Source of the DNA: DATMFV01 sp035555975
GTDB lineage: Bacteria; Verrucomicrobiota; Verrucomicrobiia; Chthoniobacterales; Chthoniobacteraceae
NCBI GenBank assembly: GCA_035555975.1
Contig: DATMFV010000079.1
Location: 1-64,000, forward strand
DNA: 64,000 nucleotides
Direction: 5' to 3'
In this document: positions 24,816 through 32,293 of the stretch, one piece after another
Layout: every line of letters starts with the position of its first letter
Numbering within the stretch: the stretch's first letter is position 1
Notes under the pieces: model-generated
Seen by the model: the letters and a program-made list of their open reading frames with translations, nothing else
What the model was told of the DNA's origin: nothing
Databases searched by the model: none
Made by a program: the position numbers and the translations under genes

Positions 24816-26117
24816 GTGAAAACCCCGTTCAGCCTTTTCCTCGCCCTCCGCTACCTGAAGCCGAAGCGCACCTTTGTCAGCGTCATCACGCTGATTTCGA
24901 TCATCGGCGTCATGCTCGGGATCACGGTGCTGATCCTGGTCATCTCGGTGATGACCGGTTTTGAGCGCGAACTGCGGCAGAAGGTACTCGGGTTTGACCC
25001 GCACATCCTCGTCGGCAACCCGGAGGGCGGGGGGCTGCCTGACTGGCAGGAGGTGATGAAGGAAATCGCCGCCGCCCCCCGGATCGAGGCCGCCGCCCCG
25101 TTCGTTCAGGGGCCGGTGATTGTGGAATCGAAGCGGGGGGACGGCTTCCAGCGGCTCGCCCCGAACATTCGCGGCATTGATGTCGAACTCGAAAGCAAGG
25201 TGACGCGGATTGGCGACTTCATCCGCGAAGGGAAGCTCGACCTCTCGGGAAACACGACCGTCATCGGGATCGACCTCGCCCGTTCGCTCGGCGTCGGTGT
25301 GGGCGACAAGGTGACGATCTACTCCCCCGGCAACGTCGGCGAAGTCCTCTCCGCGCTCCAGAAGGCGGAGGACGACCCGAAGGAACTGGAAAACGTCAAG
25401 ACGCTCCTGCTCCCTGCGGAGATGACCGTCACCGGGATTTTCGAAAGCGGCCGTTTCGTCTACGACTCGCAGTTTCTCCTCGTCCCCCTCTACATCGGGC
25501 AGGAGCTTTACGGGCTCCAGGAACAGGATACCGTCCACGGCATCTCCGTGCGGACGGTCGATCCGAAACAGGCGGGGCCGATCCGCGACGTGATGCTGGC
25601 GCACGTGAACGCCCGCGTCACCGCGCAGACGTGGGAGGAGATGAACCACAGCTTTTTTGAGGCGATCGCGATGGAGCGCAACGTCATGTTCTTTCTTTTG
25701 ATGTTCATCATCATCGTCGCGGCGTTCGGGATCATGAACACGCTGATCACCGTCACGGTGCAGAAAACGCGGGAGATCGGGATCATGAAGGCGCTCGGGG
25801 CGACAACGGGGCAGATCGTCCTCGTCTTCCTGGGGCAGGGGATGATCGTCGGCTTTTTCGGCAACCTTGCCGGGCTGGGCTTGGGGATGACGCTCATCAC
25901 CTACCGCAACGAGTTCAAGGATTGGCTCGCGGAACGCCTTGGCATCGAGGTTTTCCCCGCCAGCGTCTACCAGTTTTCGCGGATTCCGGCGGAAGTCGTC
26001 CCGTACGATGTGGCGACGATCTGCATCAGCGCATTTGTCATCTGTTCGCTGGCGGCGCTGATCCCGGCTTATTTCGCGGCGCGGCTCGATCCGGTGACGG
26101 CGTTGCGGCAGGAGTAG
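24816..26117 (+). CDS. LolC/LolE-family lipoprotein-releasing ABC permease
   Basis: A permease of about 433 residues with the LolC/E plan: one N-terminal transmembrane helix, a large periplasmic MacB-like domain (about 50-290), and three C-terminal helices. The N-terminus FSLFLALRYLKPKRTF, the GVMLGITVLILVISVMTGF helix, the KTREIGIMKALGA coupling segment, and the PVTALRQE ending are characteristic. With an ATPase (LolD) it would extract lipoproteins from the inner membrane; no LolD is adjacent. The GTG at 24816 gives the classic family start; an ATG 20 codons upstream (24756) is possible but adds an atypical charged leader. Confidence 0.88.
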   Translation: MKTPFSLFLALRYLKPKRTFVSVITLISIIGVMLGITVLILVISVMTGFERELRQKVLGFDPHILVGNPEGGGLPDWQEVMKEIAAAPRIEAAAPFVQGPVIVESKRGDGFQRLAPNIRGIDVELESKVTRIGDFIREGKLDLSGNTTVIGIDLARSLGVGVGDKVTIYSPGNVGEVLSALQKAEDDPKELENVKTLLLPAEMTVTGIFESGRFVYDSQFLLVPLYIGQELYGLQEQDTVHGISVRTVDPKQAGPIRDVMLAHVNARVTAQTWEEMNHSFFEAIAMERNVMFFLLMFIIIVAAFGIMNTLITVTVQKTREIGIMKALGATTGQIVLVFLGQGMIVGFFGNLAGLGLGMTLITYRNEFKDWLAERLGIEVFPASVYQFSRIPAEVVPYDVATICISAFVICSLAALIPAYFAARLDPVTALRQE

Positions 26118-26155
26118 CTCTACCGTCGTTCGGCTGCTGGGTGCAGATGGACACC

Positions 26156-26201
26156 TTGGGCCAACGGCCCAAAATTCCTCAGCCCAGGCCAACGGCCTGG
26201 G
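26156..26201 (+). repeat. Two-hairpin extragenic palindrome, copy 1
   Basis: Hairpin one has arms 26156-26162 and 26166-26172 around AAC. It is followed by AATTCCTCAG, then hairpin two with 8-base arms 26183-26190 and 26194-26201, also around AAC. The same composite recurs inverted at 26313-26357 and again at 40294-40339 with different stem sequences but the same loop and linker. Confidence 0.8.
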
Positions 26202-26225
26202 AAATCGGTCACGACAAAAAACCCT

Positions 26226-26253
26226 ACGCCCCAACGGGGCGTGATACGATCAC
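26226..26253 (+). repeat. Single AAC-loop hairpin plus GTGAT/ATCAC palindrome
   Basis: A 7-base stem (26226-26232 with 26236-26242) encloses the same AAC triloop as the neighbouring elements. It runs into a 5-base inverted repeat GTGAT (26241-26245) and ATCAC (26249-26253). Confidence 0.6.
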
Positions 26254-26265
26254 GTCATGGCTTGC

Positions 26266-26298
26266 CGGGAGGATATCGGTCCTTCAGACCGCCTCCCG
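26266..26298. repeat. Nested hairpin in the lolC-to-DHS spacer
   Basis: The outer arms CGGGAGG (26266-26272) and CCTCCCG (26292-26298) enclose an inner 5-base stem (26277-26281 with 26287-26291) and a CTTCA loop, with a one-sided ATAT bulge. It stands between the two oppositely oriented two-hairpin elements. Confidence 0.6.
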
Positions 26299-26312
26299 TG
26301 ACCGGACGCCTA

Positions 26313-26357
26313 CCCGGCCCGTTGGGCCGGGCTGAGGAATTGCCGGCCCGTTGGGCC
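26313..26357 (-). repeat. Two-hairpin extragenic palindrome, copy 2 (inverted)
   Basis: Read on the minus strand it repeats the layout of copy 1: a GGCCC-AAC-GGGCC hairpin (26345-26357), a linker ending ATTCCTCAG, then an 8-base stem around AAC (26313-26320 with 26324-26331). The rest of the 345-base spacer 26118-26462 holds no gene that I can support. Confidence 0.8.
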
Positions 26358-26462
26358 TTGAGTCGGACTTCGTCAACCGCGAGCTTTTGCCATCATCGCC
26401 ACTCTTGACATGGCGCACCCTTTTGCCTTTGGTGAGCCGTAGTCGCTTTTTTACCTTTTCTT

Positions 26463-27461
26463 ATGTCCGATTCCACCACTTCCAACCCGGCATCCGGGCC
26501 GATTTCCGCTTTTATCGACACGCACTACCGCCATTTCAATGCGGCCACCCTGAAGGATGCGAGCATCGCCTACCGTAAACATCTCGACGACGGCGGGGTG
26601 ATGTTCCTGAGCATGGCCGGGGCGATGAGCACGGCGGAGATCGGCGTTTCGCTCGCCGAAATGATCCGGCAGGGGAAGGTCCACGCCATCTGCTGTACCG
26701 GGGCGAACCTGGAAGAGGATGTCTTCAACCTCGTCGCGCACGACCATTACGTCCGCATCCCCCATTACCGCGACCTGACCAAGCAGGACGAAAAGGATCT
26801 GCTTGATCGCAACCTGAACCGCGTGACCGATACCTGCATCCCCGAACACGAGGCGATGCGCCGGATCGAAACCGCCGTGCTGGAGGAGTGGATCGCCGCC
26901 GACTCGAAGGGCGAACGCTACTTTCCCCACGAGTTCATGTACCGCATCTTCCTCGGCGGGAAACTGGGCGAATACCAGATTGATCCCAAGAACAGTTGGC
27001 TGCTCGCCGCCGCTGAAGCCAACCTGCCGATGTTCGTTCCCGGCTGGGAAGACTCGACCCTCGGCAACATGTACACGAGCCACGTCGTCACCGGCGAGGT
27101 CAAGAACGTCCACACCGTCCGGACCGGGATCGAGTACATGCTGCTTTTGACCGAGTGGTACCAGAAGACTTCGGCCTCGCAGAGCATCGGCTTTTTCCAG
27201 ATTGGCGGCGGGATCGCGGGCGATTTCCCGATCTGCGTCGTCCCGATGCTTCACCAGGACCTCCAGCGGACCGACATCCCGCTCTGGGGGTATTTCTGCC
27301 AGATCAGCGATTCGACCACCAGCTACGGCTCGTACTCCGGGGCCATTCCCAACGAAAAGATCACCTGGGGCAAGCTCGGCGTGGAAACCCCGTCGTTTGT
27401 CATCGAGTCGGACGCTTCCATCGTCGCCCCGCTCGTTTTCTCGTACATCCTCGGCTGGTAA
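26463..27461 (+). CDS. Deoxyhypusine-synthase-like protein (homospermidine biosynthesis type)
   Basis: A 332-residue NAD-dependent deoxyhypusine synthase homologue. The catalytic lysine of the family lies in a WGK motif, and here TWGKLG gives Lys304. Near the end SDASIVAPLVFSYIL matches the NAD/polyamine-binding C-terminus, and the FLSMAGAMSTAEIG segment matches the N-terminal fold. Bacteria lack eIF5A, so such proteins are thought to move the aminobutyl group of spermidine onto polyamine acceptors such as putrescine (homospermidine) rather than onto a protein. It precedes hldD by six bases. A CT-rich stretch precedes the ATG. Family assignment is strong; the substrate is inference. Confidence 0.88.
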   Translation: MSDSTTSNPASGPISAFIDTHYRHFNAATLKDASIAYRKHLDDGGVMFLSMAGAMSTAEIGVSLAEMIRQGKVHAICCTGANLEEDVFNLVAHDHYVRIPHYRDLTKQDEKDLLDRNLNRVTDTCIPEHEAMRRIETAVLEEWIAADSKGERYFPHEFMYRIFLGGKLGEYQIDPKNSWLLAAAEANLPMFVPGWEDSTLGNMYTSHVVTGEVKNVHTVRTGIEYMLLLTEWYQKTSASQSIGFFQIGGGIAGDFPICVVPMLHQDLQRTDIPLWGYFCQISDSTTSYGSYSGAIPNEKITWGKLGVETPSFVIESDASIVAPLVFSYILGW

Positions 27462-27467
27462 CGCTTT

Positions 27468-28478
27468 ATGCCGAACCGCCCCTTTTTCGATCCCGCTGCG
27501 CGCTTTCTGGTCACCGGAGGCGCGGGAATGATCGGGAGCGCCGTCGTCTGGGCGCTCAACCGGCGCGGGTGTGAAGAGATCGTCGTCTGCGATGAACTGG
27601 GCACTTCGGAAAAATGGCGCAATCTGGTCCCTCTCCGCTACGCCGATTATCTCGAAGCGGGCGACCTCCTCCCCCGGCTGGAAAGCGGGGCGCTGGGCGA
27701 TTTCGACGCGGTTTTTCACCTCGGAGCCTGTTCCGCCACCACCGAGCGCGACGCGACCTACCTGATCCGCAACAACTTCGAGTACACCAAGAATCTCGCC
27801 CGCTGGTCGCTCGCCAACGACGCCCGGTTCCTCTACGCCTCCTCCGCCGCGACCTACGGCGATGGCAGCCACGGGATGGCGGACGCCGAGCCGGACCTTC
27901 ACCGGTTTCGGCCGCTCAACATGTACGGCTATTCGAAGCATCTCTTCGACCTCCACGCCCGGCGCGAAGGGTGGCTCTCGAAGATCGTCGGCCTCAAGTA
28001 CTTCAACGTCTTCGGGCCGAACGAGGACCACAAGGGCGACATGCGGAGCGTCGTCCACAAAAGCTTCGCCCAGGTGCGGGACGAGGGGGTGATCCGCCTC
28101 TTCCGCAGCTACCGGGATGAGTACGCGGACGGTGAACAGAAGCGCGATTTTCTTTACGTCAAAGATGCGGTGGAGATGACCCTTCACCTCGCGCAAGCGG
28201 AAAGCGCCGCCGGGCTCTACAACATCGGTTCGGGCCAGGCCCAAAGCTGGAACGACCTCGCCCGCGCCCTCTTTGCGGCGCTGGAGCGTCCCGTCAACAT
28301 CGAGTACATTGCCATGCCTGAAACGCTCCGGGGCAAGTACCAGTATTTCACGCAGGCTGATATCACCCGTTTGAGAGAGACCGGTTACCAAGCGCCGGTC
28401 ACCCCGCTCGCCGAAGCCGTCCGCGATTACACCACTCATTATCTGATCCCCGACCATCGCCTCGGCGATGAGGAGTAG
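27468..28478 (+). CDS. hldD: ADP-glyceromanno-heptose 6-epimerase
   Basis: A 336-residue short-chain dehydrogenase-type epimerase. It converts ADP-D-glycero- to ADP-L-glycero-D-manno-heptose for the lipopolysaccharide core. The N-terminal NADP-binding VTGGAGMIGS loop, the HLGACSATTE segment, the SSAATYG segment, the YGYSK catalytic pair and the LKYFNVFGPNE segment are all typical of HldD/RfaD. Its presence argues for a heptose-containing LPS and a Gram-negative envelope. It follows the deoxyhypusine-synthase-like gene by six bases and precedes the LarA-family gene by 48, probably as one transcript. Confidence 0.92.
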   Translation: MPNRPFFDPAARFLVTGGAGMIGSAVVWALNRRGCEEIVVCDELGTSEKWRNLVPLRYADYLEAGDLLPRLESGALGDFDAVFHLGACSATTERDATYLIRNNFEYTKNLARWSLANDARFLYASSAATYGDGSHGMADAEPDLHRFRPLNMYGYSKHLFDLHARREGWLSKIVGLKYFNVFGPNEDHKGDMRSVVHKSFAQVRDEGVIRLFRSYRDEYADGEQKRDFLYVKDAVEMTLHLAQAESAAGLYNIGSGQAQSWNDLARALFAALERPVNIEYIAMPETLRGKYQYFTQADITRLRETGYQAPVTPLAEAVRDYTTHYLIPDHRLGDEE

Positions 28479-28526
28479 ATTGCCAACGTCCGTGATTTCC
28501 GTTTAACTTCTTCTTTTTTACGCTCT

Positions 28527-29822
28527 ATGCCCTGGTTCAAACACGAAGCCGCCCACATCACCCCGCAGGAAATCGAAGCCCTTTCGCTCCGTCTCATCGA
28601 AGAGTCGCGCCAGCGGATCAAAAAGGATCTCAAGCGCGTCCTGCTGCTTCCCCCTGACCTGACCCGCGCCCACAGCGGCGTCGGGAAGATCACCGAAATC
28701 ATCTACAATGCCCTGACCGAAGCGGGCGCGGAAGTCCACGTCATCCCGACGCTCGGCCAGCACATCCCCCATACCGAGGAGGAAAACCGCTGGATGTTCG
28801 GCACCATCCCGCATGCCCGCATCCATCCGCACGACTGGCGCGACGGCGTGACGCGGATCGGCAACATCCCCGGCAAGCTCGTCGCCGAAACGACCGGCGG
28901 CGTGGCGGACTGGGACATCCCGGTCGACCTCAACAACATGCTCGTCAAGGAGCAGTGGGACCTGATCGTCAACCTCGGCCACGTCGTTCCGCACGAAGTG
29001 CTCGGCTTCGCCAACCACAACAAGAACTACTTCATCGGCCTGGGCGGCAAGGAGACGATCTGCACCGCCCACATGGCGGCGGCCGTCTACGGGATTGAAA
29101 ACAACCTCGGCAACCTGATCACCCCGCTTCGCGCCTGCTTTAACTGGGCGGAAGACGAGATGCTCGGCAGCTACCCGGATGTCTACCTCCAGATCGTCAT
29201 GAACCGCGACGCGGACAACAACCTCGTCACCAGCGGCATCTACGTCGGCGACGATCTCGACACCTACCTCGAAGCCGCCCGCGCCAGCCGCGCGCAGAAC
29301 ATCACGGTTTTCGACAAGCCGATCAAAAAGATCGTCGCGGTCATGCAGGCCGACGAATTCCGCTCCACCTGGGTCGCCAACAAGGCGGTCTACCGGACGC
29401 GCATGGCGCTCGAAGACAACGGGGAACTCCTCATCATCGCCCCCGGCCTCGAACGTTTCGGCGAACAGCCGGAGGTTGAGGCGATCATCCGCAAGTACGG
29501 CTACTGCGGCACGCCCAAGGCGCTCGAAGCCTACAAGGTCAATGCCGACCTCCAGAACTTCGCCCACGCCACCGCCCACCTGCTGCACGGCTCCTCCGAA
29601 GACCGCTTCACGATCCGCTACGCCCCGGGCCACCTGAGCCGCGAGGAGATCGAAAGCGTCAATTTCGCCTACGCCGACATCAACGAAGTCCAGGCCCGCT
29701 ACTCCAACATGAAGGAAGGGTGGAACACGATGCCCGACGGCGAGGAAGTCTTCTACATCAGCACGCCCTCCGCCGGTCTCTGGGCCGCCCGGGAACGTCT
29801 CGGCGACCGTCTCAACCAGTAA
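28527..29822 (+). CDS. LarA-family (nickel-pincer racemase superfamily) protein
   Basis: A 431-residue homologue of lactate racemase LarA (DUF2088 plus C-terminal domain). The N-terminal PPDLTRAHSG motif, the HVVPHEVLGFANHNKNYFIG segment with its conserved histidines and the GLGGKETI stretch match the family. LarA uses a nickel-pincer cofactor made by LarB, LarC and LarE; none of these is in the window. The family contains many racemases and epimerases of unknown substrate, so lactate is not assumed. The leader before the ATG is strongly pyrimidine-rich. Confidence 0.78.
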   Translation: MPWFKHEAAHITPQEIEALSLRLIEESRQRIKKDLKRVLLLPPDLTRAHSGVGKITEIIYNALTEAGAEVHVIPTLGQHIPHTEEENRWMFGTIPHARIHPHDWRDGVTRIGNIPGKLVAETTGGVADWDIPVDLNNMLVKEQWDLIVNLGHVVPHEVLGFANHNKNYFIGLGGKETICTAHMAAAVYGIENNLGNLITPLRACFNWAEDEMLGSYPDVYLQIVMNRDADNNLVTSGIYVGDDLDTYLEAARASRAQNITVFDKPIKKIVAVMQADEFRSTWVANKAVYRTRMALEDNGELLIIAPGLERFGEQPEVEAIIRKYGYCGTPKALEAYKVNADLQNFAHATAHLLHGSSEDRFTIRYAPGHLSREEIESVNFAYADINEVQARYSNMKEGWNTMPDGEEVFYISTPSAGLWAARERLGDRLNQ

Positions 29823-29880
29823 AAAAAGGGGCAACCCAAAGGGTTCCGGGCTCCGGTTGGAACATGGCCCGGATGTTGCT

Positions 29881-29970
29881 TTGACAACGACTCCTTAAAC
29901 TAAGTGCGTGGAAGCTTCGCAGTGCTTCAGGAAGGAGCAATCGGAAAAAAACGGTTGCTCCTTCTTTGTT
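29881..29970 (+). ncRNA. Candidate small RNA or attenuator ending in a rho-independent terminator
   Basis: A TTGACA box (29881-29886) precedes a small GAAGC/GCTTC stem. A strong hairpin follows with arms AAGGAGCAA (29932-29940) and TTGCTCCTT (29955-29963), then a T-rich tail. The hairpin is a convincing terminator for the larA-family transcript. Whether the upstream part is an independent small RNA is uncertain, because no good -10 box is spaced correctly. The remainder of the 232-base spacer shows nothing else. Confidence 0.5.
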
Positions 29971-30054
29971 TCTCTGGCTTCGTAAACAGCCCCGTTTCCC
30001 CCATGACCGCGCCCCCCGGCCAACCACCCGTTTTTTAAGTCCTACCGCCACCTG

Positions 30055-30900
30055 ATGAAAACCGTCATGGAAGTGGTCACCGCCATGACCGACTACCTTG
30101 CCCAACGCTCCGTGGAAAGCCCCCGGCTCAACGCGGAACTGCTGGTGGCGCATGTGCTCAAGAAGAAGCGGCTCGACCTTTACCTCGAGTTTGACCGCCC
30201 TTTGAGCGAGGCCGAACTCGAACCGCTGCGCGGGCTCCTCCGCAAGCGGGGTAGCGGCATCCCGCTCCAGCACCTGCTCGGCACCGTCGAGTTTCACGGG
30301 CGGGTTTTCCGCACCGATGCGCGCGCGCTGATCCCCCGGCCCGAAACCGAAGCGTTGATGGAACTCATCTTAAAGGAACCGCTCCCGGAAAATCCCCGGT
30401 TTCTCGATGTCGGGACCGGCAGCGGGATCATTGCGCTCACTCTCGCGGGGGAACTCCCCGGCGCGCGGGGCGTCGCGCTCGACCTCTCGCCCGACGCGCT
30501 GGCGCTCGCCCGGGAAAACGGGGCGCAACTCGATCTCGCCGACCGGGTCACCTGGATTCAGAGCGATCTTTTGAACGGACTCGACGCGGGGGAGCGATTT
30601 GACCTCGTTGTCGCCAACCTTCCGTACATCGCGAGCGACGAAATCGCCGCGCTTTCACGCGAAGTCCAACATGATCCCCGGCTCGCCCTTGACGGAGGGC
30701 CGCGCGGCACGGAGATCATTGAACGGCTGATCGACGAAATCCGCCCTTTTCTCAACCCGGGCGCCCTGCTGGCGCTCGAAATCGGACACGACCAGGCGGA
30801 GCACCTCGGTGGCGTCCTTCAACAGCAGCATTACCACGACGTTCGGGCGAAGGCCGACTATCAGGAGATCCTGCGCTTCCTATTGGCTCAACATGGATAA
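30055..30900 (+). CDS. prmC: Peptide chain release factor N5-glutamine methyltransferase
   Basis: A 281-residue PrmC/HemK methyltransferase, which methylates the GGQ glutamine of release factors. The helical N-domain is followed by ALIPRPETE (typical of PrmC), the SAM loop DVGTGSG (118-124), and the catalytic tetrapeptide, which is NLPY (188-191) rather than the usual NPPY. Everything else is canonical, including length. The stop overlaps the murA start by 8 bases, suggesting coupled expression. Confidence 0.9.
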   Translation: MKTVMEVVTAMTDYLAQRSVESPRLNAELLVAHVLKKKRLDLYLEFDRPLSEAELEPLRGLLRKRGSGIPLQHLLGTVEFHGRVFRTDARALIPRPETEALMELILKEPLPENPRFLDVGTGSGIIALTLAGELPGARGVALDLSPDALALARENGAQLDLADRVTWIQSDLLNGLDAGERFDLVVANLPYIASDEIAALSREVQHDPRLALDGGPRGTEIIERLIDEIRPFLNPGALLALEIGHDQAEHLGGVLQQQHYHDVRAKADYQEILRFLLAQHG

Positions 30901-32155
30901 AATTCTCGTACACGGCGGGCACCGCCTCGAAGGCAAGGTCCGGATCAGCGGTTCCAAAAACTCGGCGCTCCCGATTCTCGCGGCCTGCCTGCTGACGCGG
31001 GAGACCTGCGTCATCCGCAACGTCCCCGACCTGAGCGACATCAACTACATGCTGCAAATCCTGAGCCACCTCGGCGCGGAGGTGGAGCGGGCGAGCGGCA
31101 AGGTGATCATCCGCGCGGAAAAGATCAAGACCGTTGCGCCGTACGAGATCGTCCGCAAGATGCGCGCTTCGGTCTGTTTCCTCGGGCCGATGCTCGGTCG
31201 TGAAAAAGAGGCGACCGTCTCGCTTCCCGGCGGGTGTGTCATCGGCGACCGCCCGATCGACCTCCACCTTCGCGGCTTTGAGGCGCTCGGCGCGGTGGTC
31301 CGGGTCGAGGGAGGCAACGTCAAGCTCTTTGCCTCCGCGCTCAGGGGGAGCGAGATCAACCTGCTCGGCAAGTACGGCTCCACCGTGCTCGGCACCGACA
31401 ACATCATGATGGCCGCCGTCCTGGCCGAAGGGACGACCATCATCGAAGGGGCCGCAGCGGAACCCGAAGTGGTCGACCTCGCCAACTTTCTCAACGCCAT
31501 GGGGGCCAGAATCGAGGGGGCCGGGACGCGCACCATCGTCATCGAAGGGGTGAAGGAACTCCACGGCGCGGAACACGATGTGATTCCCGACCGGATCGAA
31601 GCCGGGACGTTTCTGGTCGCCGGAGCGATCGCCGGGACGCGGGTGACGCTGGAACGGGTGATTCCCGATCATCTGCAATCGGTCACCGCACAACTTGAAG
31701 CGGCCGGGTTTGGCATCGAAGCCAACGGTTCGACCATGACCCTGATCGGCAACGGTGCGCCGAAACCGCTGGAACTCGTCACCGAGTCATACCCCGGCTT
31801 CCCGACCGACATGCAGGCACAGATGTGCGCGCTTTTAAGCAGCCGCGCAACCGGGATCAGCGTCGTCACCGAGACCATTTTCCCGCAGCGCTTCATGCAT
31901 ATTGCCGAACTCAAGCGGATGGGAGCGCAGATCACGCTCGAAGGGGCAACGGCGATCATTCAGGGGGTGCCGCGCCTGAGCGGAGCGCCCGTCATGGCGA
32001 GCGACCTGCGCGCTTCCGCCGCCCTGGTGCTCGCGGGGCTCGATGGCGAGGGGGTGACGGAGGTCAACCGCGTCTACCATATCGATCGGGGTTATGAGTT
32101 GATCGACGAAAAGCTCAACGCCCTTGGCGCACATATCGAGCGGATCAAGGAATAG
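30893..32155 (+). CDS. murA: UDP-N-acetylglucosamine 1-carboxyvinyltransferase
   Basis: A 420-residue MurA, which adds enolpyruvate from PEP to UDP-GlcNAc in the first committed step of peptidoglycan synthesis. The active-site cysteine is Cys115 in GGCVIGDRP, the fosfomycin-sensitive form, and Lys22/Asn23 are in the N-terminal SGSKNSALP motif. The ATG at 30893 lies inside the end of prmC. The gene is full length and ordinary. Confidence 0.95.
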   Translation: MDKILVHGGHRLEGKVRISGSKNSALPILAACLLTRETCVIRNVPDLSDINYMLQILSHLGAEVERASGKVIIRAEKIKTVAPYEIVRKMRASVCFLGPMLGREKEATVSLPGGCVIGDRPIDLHLRGFEALGAVVRVEGGNVKLFASALRGSEINLLGKYGSTVLGTDNIMMAAVLAEGTTIIEGAAAEPEVVDLANFLNAMGARIEGAGTRTIVIEGVKELHGAEHDVIPDRIEAGTFLVAGAIAGTRVTLERVIPDHLQSVTAQLEAAGFGIEANGSTMTLIGNGAPKPLELVTESYPGFPTDMQAQMCALLSSRATGISVVTETIFPQRFMHIAELKRMGAQITLEGATAIIQGVPRLSGAPVMASDLRASAALVLAGLDGEGVTEVNRVYHIDRGYELIDEKLNALGAHIERIKE

Positions 32156-32228
32156 CTGCTGGCGCAGTCGGCCACGGCGGACCTCTGTACCGTTAAGTCC
32201 GAGGTTCGGGAGGAGCACCGGGTTGCAA

Positions 32229-32293
32229 AGCGGAGTCCAACGCCGCGGTCGACGGAGGCCGACCCTCCAGGCGCTTCCGCGTAACGCCGTTAC
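32229..32293 (+). repeat. GGAG-loop palindrome, copy A, with adjacent GTAACG/CGTTAC palindrome
   Basis: A hairpin with arms GGTCG (32247-32251) and CGACC (32260-32264) has a loop containing CGGAGG and is followed by CCTCCAGGCGCTTCCGCG. The same layout recurs at 40211-40262, with relatives at 40153-40170 and 57375-57394. A 6-1-6 palindrome lies at 32281-32293, touching the stop of the next gene. Nothing else is seen in the murA-to-FHA spacer. Confidence 0.6.

Noticed and set aside
26118..26462. Insertion sequence suspected from clustered inverted repeats
   Set aside because: No transposase frame, no target duplication and short multiple hairpins instead of one pair of terminal repeats.
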